DNA from: Nocardioides sp. Root190
GTDB taxonomy: Bacteria; Actinomycetota; Actinomycetes; Propionibacteriales; Nocardioidaceae
Length of the DNA stretch: 64,000 bases
Assembly (NCBI RefSeq): GCF_001428565.1
Contig: NZ_LMIA01000007.1
Coordinates: 248,001 to 312,000 of the forward strand
Direction: 5' to 3'
How positions within the stretch are numbered: position 1 is the first letter of the stretch; each line of letters begins with the position of its first letter. The notes beneath the pieces were generated by a model. That model had not been told where the DNA came from. It saw nothing but the letters and a program-made list of their open reading frames with translations, and made no database searches. Below, piece by piece: positions 35,492 to 44,314 of this stretch. Both the position numbers and the translations under genes were made by a program.

Positions 35492-36879
35492 CCCAGCTCC
35501 TGCCAGCGGGCCAGTGCCGCCACCAGGTCGGGGTGGTCGGCCACGTCCGCCGTGCGACCGCCGGCGACGAGGGAGTGGAGTCCCGGATCCGCCCCGGCGT
35601 CGTACACGACGGTGAGGCGGTTGAGGGTGGTCGCGTTGATCAGGGAGCCGAGCAGCGCGACCGGGTCGCTGCGGTCCTCCAGCGAGAGCACCTGGACGTG
35701 CGCGGGCAGCACGGGCACCTGGGCGGACGGCGCATGGGCGGTCACGACCTGGTCCACGACGAAGCCCTGCAGGTCGGACCGGCCGGCGATCTCGATGGCG
35801 GCCGCTCCGCCGTGGCCGCGTCCGATGAGCATCACCCGGGTGTCCGGTTCGCCCTCGGCGGCAACGGCCGCCTCGAGCGCGCGGACCACGACGGCGGCGT
35901 GGGCCGACGGATCGCCGGACACCAGCCGGAGCCGGCCGGTCGCCGGGGCGGGTGTGGCGACGCCGGTGAGGAACGCGAGGAGCCGGCCCGGCGCGACCCG
36001 CAGGACCCGCACGGGCTCCCGCGCGTCGGCGGTGAGGATCTCCATCAGGTCGCCGAGCCCAGACGGGGCATCGGCCTGCTCGCGCACGCCTGGCGGGGTG
36101 GGTTCCCGGGCGGCGGTGGGGCCGGGCAGGTCGACCGCGACGTCGCGCAGGGCCGCTCCCCAGTCGTCGCCGAGGGGGGTGATGCCCGCGGCCCTCAGGC
36201 CACCGGCCCGCGCCGCGTGGCCGCCGTCGCCGGAGAGCACGCCGGCCGTCAGCAGGCCGCGCATCTGCAGGCTGTCGAGCAGTCCGCCACCGGTGGTGAC
36301 GTGCTCCATCAGGTCAGGGTTCGCCTCGGCGAGCTCGCCCAGGTAGGCCGCGACGCCGTCGCGGTCCAGGCTGTCGGTCTCGATCAGGCCGGCAGCGACG
36401 ATCGCGCCACCGAGGCTGACCTGGGGTGCGAGGTAGCCGATCGCCTTGCCGGCGATCGTGCCGAGGGTCTGGTACGCCGCAGCCTGCAGCTCGTCGATCC
36501 AGCGGTAGGTGAGCACCGTCGCGCGCAGCACGAGGGCATCGGCATCGAGCTCGATCGACCGGTTGAGCAGACCGTCGCGGCCGGTCGTGAGGCCGCGCAG
36601 CTCCTCCTCGGCGGTGGCCCAGGTCGTCGCGGAGAGCGGCGTGGAGGCGACCACCTCCGGGTCGGTCAGCACGTCGCGGCCCAGTGTGGCCCACTCCCGC
36701 ATCTGCGCACCGGCGTCGTCGAAGAGGTCGGCCAGGCGCAGCATCTGGTCGTACTTGTCGGCGATGTCGGCGGCCTGGACCGCCGTCGCCGGCAGCTCGC
36801 GTCGCTCGGCGGCGGCCGCGGCCACCACCTCGTCGGCGCTGTCCCCGGTGCTGTCCCCGGTGCCTTCCCCGGTGCTCAT
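35470..36879 (-). CDS. ESX-associated protein with degenerate alpha/beta-hydrolase domain
   Basis: 469 residues from the ATG at 36879 (GGAGGGGG upstream). The N-terminal 200 residues are helical and WXG100-partner-like (DKYDQMLRLADLFDDAGAQM). The C-terminal third resembles DUF1023-type hydrolases of actinobacteria, with VMLIGRGHGGAAAIEIA and a terminal Asp/His-rich part. At the nucleophile elbow the expected Ser is Gly355, so hydrolysis is doubtful. The start overlaps the EspG-like gene stop. Cytoplasmic or ESX-exported; no signal peptide. Confidence 0.62.
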   Translation of the reverse strand: MSTGEGTGDSTGDSADEVVAAAAAERRELPATAVQAADIADKYDQMLRLADLFDDAGAQMREWATLGRDVLTDPEVVASTPLSATTWATAEEELRGLTTGRDGLLNRSIELDADALVLRATVLTYRWIDELQAAAYQTLGTIAGKAIGYLAPQVSLGGAIVAAGLIETDSLDRDGVAAYLGELAEANPDLMEHVTTGGGLLDSLQMRGLLTAGVLSGDGGHAARAGGLRAAGITPLGDDWGAALRDVAVDLPGPTAAREPTPPGVREQADAPSGLGDLMEILTADAREPVRVLRVAPGRLLAFLTGVATPAPATGRLRLVSGDPSAHAAVVVRALEAAVAAEGEPDTRVMLIGRGHGGAAAIEIAGRSDLQGFVVDQVVTAHAPSAQVPVLPAHVQVLSLEDRSDPVALLGSLINATTLNRLTVVYDAGADPGLHSLVAGGRTADVADHPDLVAALARWQELGYLRASA

Positions 36880-37814
36880 CGGGCCCCCTCCAGGACCGGG
36901 GCGAGTGCGGCGGCGAGGTCGGCGGGCGTCACTGCGCGGATCTCCAGGCGCAGCACGCCGTCCTCGTCGTGGGGCCGCAGCACCCGCCAGCCGTCGGCGA
37001 GCAGCGTCCACGAGACGACGCCGACGGTGTCGACGCTCGCGCCGGACACGTCGGCGACCAGTGCGCGCAACCGGCCCTGGGCCTCGCCCGACAGCGCGGT
37101 CAGCACCCGGGCGACGGCGTCGTCGGACAGGACGCCCTGCGCGCCGCGGACGGCGCCGGAGTGCCGAGAGGCCAGGACGGGCAGGAGGTCGCCACGGCCG
37201 ACGCGGTTGGCCTCGGCCGCGGTGTCGGCGAGCTCGAAGGGCAGGTCGACGTACGACGGCACGGCGGAGGTGCCGAGGGTGACGTCCTCGGACGGAGCGG
37301 CGAGGCGGGCGAGCTCCCCGGCCCAGGCATCCACGGCGAACCAGCCCAGCTCGAAGACGATGCCGTCGACGGTGGAGAGGGAGGCGACCGCGCCACCGTC
37401 GTGGCGGTGCCACACCTTGGCCTGCACGCCATCCATGCGGACGTCGACGTCCAGGGCGGTCCGGGGTGAGGCCAGCAGGCCGACGGCGCCGGCGAGACCG
37501 GCGTCGAGGACGCCGTCGACGACCAGTCCGCGGCGCTCGAGCGCGTCGGCGGGATCGTGCAGGGCGGCGATGACGGCGCGGTAGGCCTGGTCCTCCGTGG
37601 TGGCGGGACTGGTGCCGAGCCGCGACTGCAGGGCATCGGTGGCCGCGGGCGGGGCGATGTCGAACGGCAGCGGGGCGTTCCCGACGAGTGCGGCGGCGTG
37701 CTGCAGCTCGGACAGGGTCAGCCCGATCCTGCGGGGCGCGGCGTCGAGCGGGGCACGGGGCGCTGCCGCGGCGGCGGAGCGCACGGCGACGGCGGTGAGG
37801 TCGACGAGGGGCAC
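36876..37814 (-). CDS. EspG-like ESX secretion-associated protein
   Basis: 312 residues. Resembles the EspG family of type VII secretion chaperones, which in mycobacteria bind PE/PPE substrates in the cytoplasm: SELQHAAALVGNAPLPFDI at the N-terminus, the RRGLVVDGVLDAGLAGAVGLLASP segment and a beta-rich centre. It lies between a WXG100-like gene and a hydrolase-like gene (ATGA overlap). No EccA-E components are seen in the window, so any secretion machine would be elsewhere. Confidence 0.7.
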   Translation of the reverse strand: MPLVDLTAVAVRSAAAAAPRAPLDAAPRRIGLTLSELQHAAALVGNAPLPFDIAPPAATDALQSRLGTSPATTEDQAYRAVIAALHDPADALERRGLVVDGVLDAGLAGAVGLLASPRTALDVDVRMDGVQAKVWHRHDGGAVASLSTVDGIVFELGWFAVDAWAGELARLAAPSEDVTLGTSAVPSYVDLPFELADTAAEANRVGRGDLLPVLASRHSGAVRGAQGVLSDDAVARVLTALSGEAQGRLRALVADVSGASVDTVGVVSWTLLADGWRVLRPHDEDGVLRLEIRAVTPADLAAALAPVLEGAR

Positions 37815-37821
37815 GGTGCGA

Positions 37822-38274
37822 TCAGCGCTCCGGTCCGGGGATCTCGACGGTCAGCCAGTCACGGTGGGCCGGTGGCGGCGGGACGAAGGCGAGGAGCGCC
37901 TCGTCCGCCGGGTCGGGGGTGACCTGCACCCCGTCGGCGCCTTCGTTGCGCGCCTCGATCGCGCGGACCCGGGTGCGCGCGTCGGCGATCCGTGCGGTGG
38001 TCCGTCCCTCGATCGCTGCGATCTCCTCGACGGCGCCGTCGACGGCCTCGGCGTGGTCGGCGAGTGCGTCGGCGGCCGCGACGTGCTGGTCGGCGGCCGT
38101 GCGGAGGTGGCCGGCCCGTGCGCTGACCCGCTCCTGCATCGCCTCGCCTGCCCGGCCGGCCCAGCCCAGGCCCTCGACCCGCGCCACCAGCTGGTCGGCG
38201 AGGGCGCGGACGTCGGCACCCTGGTCCCGCAGCTCCGAGACACGGCGCCGGATCAGTTCGGTGTCGCCGTACAT
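37822..38274 (-). CDS. WXG100-like (ESX-type) protein
   Basis: 150 residues from the ATG at 38274. The first about 100 residues form two helices around GLGWAGRAGEAM, a WXG turn, as in EsxA/EsxB-type exported proteins. A 45-residue tail rich in Pro and acidic residues follows (DPADEALLAFVPPPPAHRDW). First gene of a three-gene set with EspG-like and hydrolase-like partners, the stops and starts being 7 bases apart or overlapping. It may be a secreted substrate. Confidence 0.7.
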   Translation of the reverse strand: MYGDTELIRRRVSELRDQGADVRALADQLVARVEGLGWAGRAGEAMQERVSARAGHLRTAADQHVAAADALADHAEAVDGAVEEIAAIEGRTTARIADARTRVRAIEARNEGADGVQVTPDPADEALLAFVPPPPAHRDWLTVEIPGPER

Positions 38275-38354
38275 GTCTCGCGCCCTTCCCCGATGTGGAC
38301 GGTCCAAACCTGCAAACCCGTGAGTCCTCCACGTCCAGCGTGCCATGATCGGCC

Positions 38355-39452
38355 ATGCCTGAGCCGACCGACCCCGTCGAGCCCGCCGAGTCCGGCGAAC
38401 CGGACCTCACGCAGATGGCCCCGCAGGGTCGGCCGCTCGCTCCGGACGGGAACGGTCCGCCGCCCGCGTCAGCTGTACCGACGATGATGGGCCCACCGCC
38501 TCCCGCGGCGGCCCCGCCGCCGTACGTCCCGCCGCCGGTGGCCCCGCCGCGGTACCCGCAACCGGGGCAGTACGGGCAGCAGTGCCCGCCGCAGTACCCA
38601 CCCCAGGCGCCCTACGGCCAGCCGCCCACGTCGGGCGGCGGGAGCGGCCGCACCATCGCGGTCGCGGTCGCCGTCGTCGTGGCCCTGGCCGTCCTGGTGG
38701 GTGGTGGGCTCACCGCCCTGCTGCTCGCCGGCAGCGACGACGAGCCCGACGGGTCCGACGCTGCCGCGGATCCCTCCGGGTCGTCCTCGTCGAGCGGGTC
38801 GTCCTCGCCCAGCGAGGACGTGTCGGCCTCGCTCGACCCGGACCAGGTCGATGCCGACCTCGTCGCCGTGGCCACCGACCTGTTCCCGAGCGGCGCGACG
38901 CTCAGCCCCGTCCTGGCCCACAGCTGGAGTGTGGAGCCCGGCAACCTGGCCGCCGACCAGCCTCGCGACCTCGTCGGCCCCGACCGCCTCGGCGCCACCC
39001 AGTGGGAGGTGCGGAGCACCAGCGGCGACCACAGCTACTGGGTCTACGTCGAGCACGTCGCTCCGGACTACGAGGCCGTCCGTACGCCCCCGGCCTGCGA
39101 CGTGTCCTCGACCGACTTCTGCGAGGTCCTCACGACCCCGTCCGGGCAGACGGCCTACGAACAGGTCTACACCTACGACGGCGGGGGGACGCACTACGTC
39201 TGGATCCCGGGGGACGCGGCGACCGGCCGTCCGGACATCAGCATCGGGGAGTCGGTCAACGGCCTCGACGACGATCCCGACGCCGAGGTGCTCATCGGGT
39301 TGAGCGATCTCTCCGTGGACGCGCAGCTCGCCGTGCTCGACGACCCACGGCTGCAGGTGCGGCTCCCCGAGGTCCTGCCGGCGCTACCCAGCTTCTCGGC
39401 GTGCGCCTACACCGCGACGCCGCCGACGACCTGCCCGGCCGGACTGCAGTAG
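38355..39452 (+). CDS. Proline-rich single-pass membrane protein, unknown function
   Basis: 365 residues. A Pro-rich cytoplasmic leader (residues about 45-92) precedes one membrane helix (TIAVAVAVVVALAVLVGGGL, about 100-126) and a Ser-rich linker. An outer globular domain of about 230 residues has several Cys (PPACDVSS, DFCEVL, FSACAYTA, TTCPAG) likely in disulfides. It diverges from the WXG100-like gene with 80 bases between starts, so a link to that cluster is possible. No family recognised. Confidence 0.72.
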   Translation: MPEPTDPVEPAESGEPDLTQMAPQGRPLAPDGNGPPPASAVPTMMGPPPPAAAPPPYVPPPVAPPRYPQPGQYGQQCPPQYPPQAPYGQPPTSGGGSGRTIAVAVAVVVALAVLVGGGLTALLLAGSDDEPDGSDAAADPSGSSSSSGSSSPSEDVSASLDPDQVDADLVAVATDLFPSGATLSPVLAHSWSVEPGNLAADQPRDLVGPDRLGATQWEVRSTSGDHSYWVYVEHVAPDYEAVRTPPACDVSSTDFCEVLTTPSGQTAYEQVYTYDGGGTHYVWIPGDAATGRPDISIGESVNGLDDDPDAEVLIGLSDLSVDAQLAVLDDPRLQVRLPEVLPALPSFSACAYTATPPTTCPAGLQ

Positions 39453-39477
39453 CCGGGAGTCCGGCGACCCGTCGAGG

Positions 39478-40647
39478 TCAGAGCGCGCCGTCGAGGCGGT
39501 CGAGGGCGCGCACGATGTCCTCGGTCGCGCCCGCGAAGCTGAACCGCACGAAGTGGCCGCCGTCCTCGGTGTCGAAGTCGATGCCGGTGGCCACGGCGAC
39601 GCCGGTGCGTGCCAGCAGGTCCCGGGCGAAGGCCATCGAGTCACTGGTCAGGTGCGCGACGTCGGCGTACGCGTAGAACGCGCCGTCGGCGGGCGCGAGC
39701 CGGGTGATCCCCAGCCGGGGGAGCCCCTCCAGCAGCAGGCTGCGGTTGAGGGCGTAGCGCTCGACGTGCGCGTCGAGCTCGGCGTAGGCGGTGTCGTCGA
39801 AGGCTGCGATCGCGGCGTGCTGGGCGAGCACGGGCGGGCAGATGCTGAAGTTGCCGGTCAGCACGTCGACCGGGCGCCGGAGCCGCTCGGGGGCGAGCAT
39901 CCAGCCCAGGCGCCAGCCGGTCATCGAGAAGTACTTCGAGAAGGACCCGAACACGACCGCCTCCCGCGAGGTCTCCCAGGCGCTGCTGGCGCGGGCGCCG
40001 GCGTACTGGATGCCGTGGTAGATCTCGTCGGAGACCAGCTGGACGCCGTTCTCCTCGCACCATCGCGCGATCGCGGCCAGCTCCTCGGGCGAGAGCATCG
40101 TGCCGGTCGGGTTGGCCGGGCTCGCGACCACGAGGCCGTCGATCGGGGAGCGGGCGTGGGCCTCCGTGAGCTGGTCGACCGTCGGCTGGAAGCGGGCGTC
40201 CGGGCCGGTCGCGATCTCCACGACCTCGCAGCCGAGGGCCGCCAGGACGTTGCGGTAGCAGGGGTAGCCGGGGCGCGCGATCGCCACCCGGGCGCCCGCG
40301 TCGAAGGCGGCCAGGAAGGCCAGCAGGAACCCTCCGCTGGAGCCGGTCGTGACGACGACGTCGGCAGCCGACACCTCGATGTCGTACCACCGGCGGTAGT
40401 GGCCAGCGATGGCCTCACGCAGCTCGACGATGCCGATCGAGGTCGTGTAGCCGAGCGGGTCCCCGGAGCCCAGCAGCCGGATCGCCTCAGCCGTCACCGT
40501 AGCCGGAGCGCCCGTGCTGGGCTGTCCGGCGACGAGGTTGAGCAGGTCGCCGTGGGTCCGCTGCCGCTCCGCCGCGCCCGCCAGCAGGTCCATCACGTGG
40601 AACGGTGGGACGTCTGCGCGGGACGCGGCGGCGAAGCGGTCGATCAC
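39478..40647 (-). CDS. PLP-dependent aminotransferase, class I/II
   Basis: 389 residues with a GTG start. Fold type I aminotransferase: VTTGSSGGFLLAF (cofactor phosphate), ASPANPTGTMLS, DEIYHGI, the PLP Lys in FGSFSKYFSMTGWRLGW, and the substrate-carboxylate Arg in FVRFSFAG. Transfers an amino group between an amino acid and a 2-oxo acid; exact substrate unknown. It follows the flavoprotein gene on the same strand after 12 bases and may be co-transcribed. Confidence 0.9.
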   Translation of the reverse strand: MIDRFAAASRADVPPFHVMDLLAGAAERQRTHGDLLNLVAGQPSTGAPATVTAEAIRLLGSGDPLGYTTSIGIVELREAIAGHYRRWYDIEVSAADVVVTTGSSGGFLLAFLAAFDAGARVAIARPGYPCYRNVLAALGCEVVEIATGPDARFQPTVDQLTEAHARSPIDGLVVASPANPTGTMLSPEELAAIARWCEENGVQLVSDEIYHGIQYAGARASSAWETSREAVVFGSFSKYFSMTGWRLGWMLAPERLRRPVDVLTGNFSICPPVLAQHAAIAAFDDTAYAELDAHVERYALNRSLLLEGLPRLGITRLAPADGAFYAYADVAHLTSDSMAFARDLLARTGVAVATGIDFDTEDGGHFVRFSFAGATEDIVRALDRLDGAL

Positions 40648-40659
40648 GCGCCCATCCTG

Positions 40660-42162
40660 TCAGCCAGCGGCGTGGGCAGCGGCGTGCGCAGCGGCGTGGA
40701 GCCCGGCCCGGCGGCCGAAGAACGAGCCCTCGCCGAGCTGGGTGCCCGAGCAGTAGCCCGCGCCGTCCTGGGCGATGTTGGAGGCGCACGCGCCGGCGGC
40801 GTACAGGCCGGGGACGACGGTGCCGTCCTCGCGCCTGACCTCGCCGTCGACGGTGGTCGCCATGCCGCCGATCGTGAACCCGGCATAGATCGCGACGCCG
40901 AGCGAGAGGTCCAGCACGGCCCACGGCCCCTGGTCCTGCGGGGCGATCCAGTCGGGGTGCTTGTGGAGGTCGGGGTCCTCGCCGCGGGCGGCGTACTCGT
41001 TGTAGCGCCCGACGGTGGCGACCAGTGATCCGGCGGGCACGCCGAGACCGGCCTCCATCTCCTCGATCGTCTCGTAGCCGTCCTTGAGGGGCACGAGCGG
41101 CATGTGGTCCTCGCCGAGGTGCTCGCTGTCGACGATGAGGTACGCCGTCGAGTCGGCCTGGCGCAGGACCTCGTACGACGTCCGTGCGTGGTAGCTGTCC
41201 TCGGCCACGAAGCGCTGACCGTCCTTGTTGACGATGATCCCCTTGCACCGCGAGGACGGCGGGTAGAACGGCGCCGTGATGAACGGCTCGTCCATGTGCT
41301 CCAGGGCCGCTCCGACGGACTCGCCGAGGCGGATGCCCAGGCCGTCGTCATAGGTCGAGCCGAGGGTGAAGAGCTGCTTGTCGCCCAGTGCCGGGGTGTA
41401 GCGCTCGACCATGTCGGCGTTCATCACGAAGCCGCCCGCGGCGATGACGACACCGTCGGTGCGGACCAGTCCGGTCTTCTCGAAGGACTTCCACGCGACG
41501 CCCACGACCCGCCCGGACCCTGCGTCGGCGTCGACGACGAGGTTGGTCATGCCTGTCTCGTAGCGCACCTCGACGCCGGCCTTCTCGACCTGCTCGCGAA
41601 GCAGGTCCATCACGATCCGGGTGCCCTCGGTGTCGCCGGGGACGGGCACCTTGTGACCGCGCGGCGCGGGGGCGACCTCGTCGCGGAAGGGCCAGACCTT
41701 CTCGTTGCCGGTGAACATCAGGCCCTCGGTGCCGGGCTGGATCACGGCCTTGCCCGGGAAGTAGGACCGCTCGAACTCGAAGCCGAGCTCCTCGAGCCAG
41801 TCGAAGTGGGCGACCGAGCCCTCGCAGTAGGCGCGGATCTTCACCTCGTCGGGCTCCTTGGTGCTGGCCATCAGGTAGCCGACCATCGCCTCGACCGAGT
41901 CCTCGTGCCCGGTGGCGGTCTGCACCGCGGTGCCTCCGCCGAGGTAGAAGTGACCTCCGGACATCGAGGAGGTGCCGCCGTGGACGGCAGCCCGCTCGAG
42001 CAGCAGGACCCGGGCACCCGCGCGGGCGGCCTCGAGGGCGGCGCATCCGCCGGCGATCCCGAAGCCGGCGACGACGACGTCGAAGTGCTCCGTGTCGGGC
42101 GTCAGGGCGCTGGCCGGCAGCACGTCGGGAATGGTCAGACCGGCCTGGGGCGTTGAACTCAT
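40660..42162 (-). CDS. FAD-dependent oxidoreductase, 3-ketosteroid-delta1-dehydrogenase/fumarate reductase family
   Basis: 500 residues. N-terminal FAD motif VVVAGFGIAGGCAALEAARAG, then ERAAVHGGTSSMSGG, and C-terminal GLYAAGACASNIAQDGAGYCSG, as in KstD-like flavoproteins. It would introduce or reduce a C=C bond next to a carbonyl. A perfect TAGAACATGTTCTA palindrome matching the KstR consensus lies 11 bases before the ATG, suggesting steroid or related catabolism. The substrate is inferred only. Confidence 0.85.
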   Translation of the reverse strand: MSSTPQAGLTIPDVLPASALTPDTEHFDVVVAGFGIAGGCAALEAARAGARVLLLERAAVHGGTSSMSGGHFYLGGGTAVQTATGHEDSVEAMVGYLMASTKEPDEVKIRAYCEGSVAHFDWLEELGFEFERSYFPGKAVIQPGTEGLMFTGNEKVWPFRDEVAPAPRGHKVPVPGDTEGTRIVMDLLREQVEKAGVEVRYETGMTNLVVDADAGSGRVVGVAWKSFEKTGLVRTDGVVIAAGGFVMNADMVERYTPALGDKQLFTLGSTYDDGLGIRLGESVGAALEHMDEPFITAPFYPPSSRCKGIIVNKDGQRFVAEDSYHARTSYEVLRQADSTAYLIVDSEHLGEDHMPLVPLKDGYETIEEMEAGLGVPAGSLVATVGRYNEYAARGEDPDLHKHPDWIAPQDQGPWAVLDLSLGVAIYAGFTIGGMATTVDGEVRREDGTVVPGLYAAGACASNIAQDGAGYCSGTQLGEGSFFGRRAGLHAAAHAAAHAAG

Positions 42163-42172
42163 GGAATCAATT

Positions 42173-42186
42173 TAGAACATGTTCTA
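42173..42186. promoter_or_regulatory. KstR-type operator (TNNAACNNGTTNNA)
   Basis: TAGAACATGTTCTA is a perfect 14-bp palindrome and fits the published KstR consensus TNNAACNNGTTNNA of cholesterol-catabolism regulons. It lies between the divergent flavoprotein and antiporter genes, next to the flavoprotein start and an AT-rich -10-like stretch. No kstR gene is present in the window. Confidence 0.6.
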
Positions 42187-42230
42187 CCGATAGACTACGT
42201 ACCCGCCACCCGACGAAAGCCGAGTGACCT

Positions 42231-43736
42231 TTGACCTTCGACGTCCACCAGCTCGATTCCTTCCTGCTGATCGGCGCCGCAGTCACATTTCTCGCCGTCC
42301 TCGCGGTGCGTCTGTCGTCCGGCGTCGGCCTCCCCAGCCTGCTGGTCTACCTGCTCATGGGGGTCGTGCTCGGCGAGTCCGGGTTCGGCATCGGCTTCGA
42401 CGACGCGGAGCTGGCCCACGCCATCGGGTTCGGCGCGCTCGCGATCATCCTGGCCGAGGGTGGGCTCACGACGAACTGGCGCGACGCGCGTCCGGCGATG
42501 CGGATGGGGGTCTCGCTGGCGACCGTCGGCGTGGTCGTCTCGGTGGCCGTCATGGCCGTCGGCGGGCACTACCTGCTCGGGCTGTCGTGGGAGCTGGCGA
42601 TCCTCCTCGGCGCGATCTGCTCGCCCACCGATGCCGCCGCCGTCTTCTCGGTCCTGCGGGTCGTCCCGCTGCCGAAACGTGTCACCGGCGCCCTCGAGGC
42701 CGAATCCGGTCTCAACGACGCGCCCACCGTCGTCCTGGTCACGCTCGTCGCCTCGGGCGCCGTCGGCGAGCACGGCTTCCTCGGCACCACCGGCATCGTC
42801 GTCTACGAGCTGGTCGTCGGCATCGCCTTCGGCTTCGCGGCGGGTCTCGGCGGTGCCTGGGTCATGCGCCGCGTCGCACTGCCCTCGTCCGGCCTGTACC
42901 CCATCGCGGTCCTCTGCCTGACCCTGATCGCGTACGGCGGCGCCGCGGCCGTGCACGGCAGCGGGTTCGCCGCGGTCTACGTCGCCGCGCTGATCCTGGG
43001 CAACGCCGACCTCCCGCACCGCGCCACCACCCGCTCGTTCGTGGAGGGACTGGCCTGGCTGGCCCAGATCGGGCTGTTCGTCATGCTCGGCCTGCTGCTC
43101 TCGCCCGGCCGGCTGGACTGGGCGACCGTCGGGATCGCGATCGCCGCCGGCTGCCTGCTCACCATCGTCGCCCGACCGCTGTCGGTTGTGATCAGCTCGG
43201 TGGTCAGACCCATGCCGTGGAACGAGCTCGGCTTCCTCTCGTGGGCCGGGCTGCGCGGGGCGGTCCCCATCGTGCTCGCCACCATCCCGCTGGCAGAGGG
43301 TGTCGACGGGGCCGGGCGCCTGTTCGACATCGTCTTCGTGCTCGTCGTGCTCGACACCCTGCTCACCGGTCCGACGCTGCCCTTCGCAGCCCGGGTGCTG
43401 CGGGTGGCCCGGCGCTCCGAACCCCGGGGGATCGAGGTCGAGGCGGCCCCGCTCGAGCGGGTCGCCGCCGACCTGCTGCAGATCACCATCAGCCCGGCGT
43501 CCCAGATGCACGGCGTGGAGGTTGGCGAGCTCCGACTGCCGCCGGGCGCGAACGTGTCGATGATCGTGCGGGACGGCCAGGCCAAGGTGCCCGAGCGTCG
43601 TACCGTCCTGCGCCACGGCGACGACCTGATCATCGTCACGCCCCGCAAGCACCGCGAGGCCACCGAGCAGCGGTTGCGCCAGGTCAGTGCGGGCGGCCGG
43701 CTCGCGCAGTGGCTCGGCGAGGACACGTCGGGCTGA
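42231..43736 (+). CDS. Potassium/proton antiporter, CPA1 family (NhaP2/CvrA-like)
   Basis: 501 residues from a TTG start. About twelve membrane helices with the exchanger motifs LGAICSPTDAAAVFSVL and EAESGLNDAPTVVLV (acidic transport residues). A cytoplasmic TrkA-C-like domain at about 400-490 (MHGVEVGELRLPPGANVSMIVRDG) is typical of K+/H+ antiporters. It exports K+ or Na+ in exchange for protons. The ribosome site is weak. Divergent from the KstD-like gene. Confidence 0.9.
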   Translation: MTFDVHQLDSFLLIGAAVTFLAVLAVRLSSGVGLPSLLVYLLMGVVLGESGFGIGFDDAELAHAIGFGALAIILAEGGLTTNWRDARPAMRMGVSLATVGVVVSVAVMAVGGHYLLGLSWELAILLGAICSPTDAAAVFSVLRVVPLPKRVTGALEAESGLNDAPTVVLVTLVASGAVGEHGFLGTTGIVVYELVVGIAFGFAAGLGGAWVMRRVALPSSGLYPIAVLCLTLIAYGGAAAVHGSGFAAVYVAALILGNADLPHRATTRSFVEGLAWLAQIGLFVMLGLLLSPGRLDWATVGIAIAAGCLLTIVARPLSVVISSVVRPMPWNELGFLSWAGLRGAVPIVLATIPLAEGVDGAGRLFDIVFVLVVLDTLLTGPTLPFAARVLRVARRSEPRGIEVEAAPLERVAADLLQITISPASQMHGVEVGELRLPPGANVSMIVRDGQAKVPERRTVLRHGDDLIIVTPRKHREATEQRLRQVSAGGRLAQWLGEDTSG

Positions 43737-43768
43737 CCCGGCTCGGGTGGTCTGCTCGGGTCGTGGGC

Positions 43769-44308
43769 TCAGCCCAGGTCGTCGGGGGTGCTGCTGAGCG
43801 GCGGGGTGCAGACGTAGCTGTCCGTCTGCGAGGTGACCGTCTCGCGACCCTCGACCGCACCCTTGAAGCGCTTGCCGACGACGATGGTGACGCCGGGGTA
43901 GCCCGAGCCCTGGTCGACGATGTCCACGTCCGTGCCGAGGTAGGACGCCAGCAGGATCGCCGCCGGGTCACCGGGGTCCTTCGCCCAGACCTGGGCGGAG
44001 ACCGGTCCGGAGTTGGCGGGCCCGTTGCCGGTGTCGCCCTCGCCGAACCCGAAGCCGACGAGCTGGTCCATCGTCTTGCTGGCCAGGCCGTTGGCGCCGC
44101 CGGCGTTGAGGACGGTGACCATCACCTGCGGCGGGGCGACGTCCTCACCCTCCCGGATCAGCGTGTCCGTGCAGGGGGCCGCCTCGACCTTCTCGGGGAA
44201 GGGCTCGGTCACCCGCGACCACGCCCAGGTGATGCCGGCGAGGAAGATCACTGCGAGCACGGCGAGGGTCATCGCCGAGCGCCCGCCTTGCCTGACGTCG
44301 AGCTCCAC
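43769..44308 (-). CDS. LytR C-terminal domain membrane protein
   Basis: 179 residues with a GTG start. One N-terminal membrane helix (AMTLAVLAVIFLAGITWAW) and an outer LytR_C domain (MVTVLNAGGANGLASKTMDQL, followed by DVDIVDQGSGYPGVTIVVG). Such proteins occur with cell-wall glycopolymer ligases, but none is adjacent. It starts 6 bases after the VapB-annotated gene, so both share an operon. Confidence 0.82.
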   Translation of the reverse strand: MELDVRQGGRSAMTLAVLAVIFLAGITWAWSRVTEPFPEKVEAAPCTDTLIREGEDVAPPQVMVTVLNAGGANGLASKTMDQLVGFGFGEGDTGNGPANSGPVSAQVWAKDPGDPAAILLASYLGTDVDIVDQGSGYPGVTIVVGKRFKGAVEGRETVTSQTDSYVCTPPLSSTPDDLG

Positions 44309-44314
44309 TGCAGG

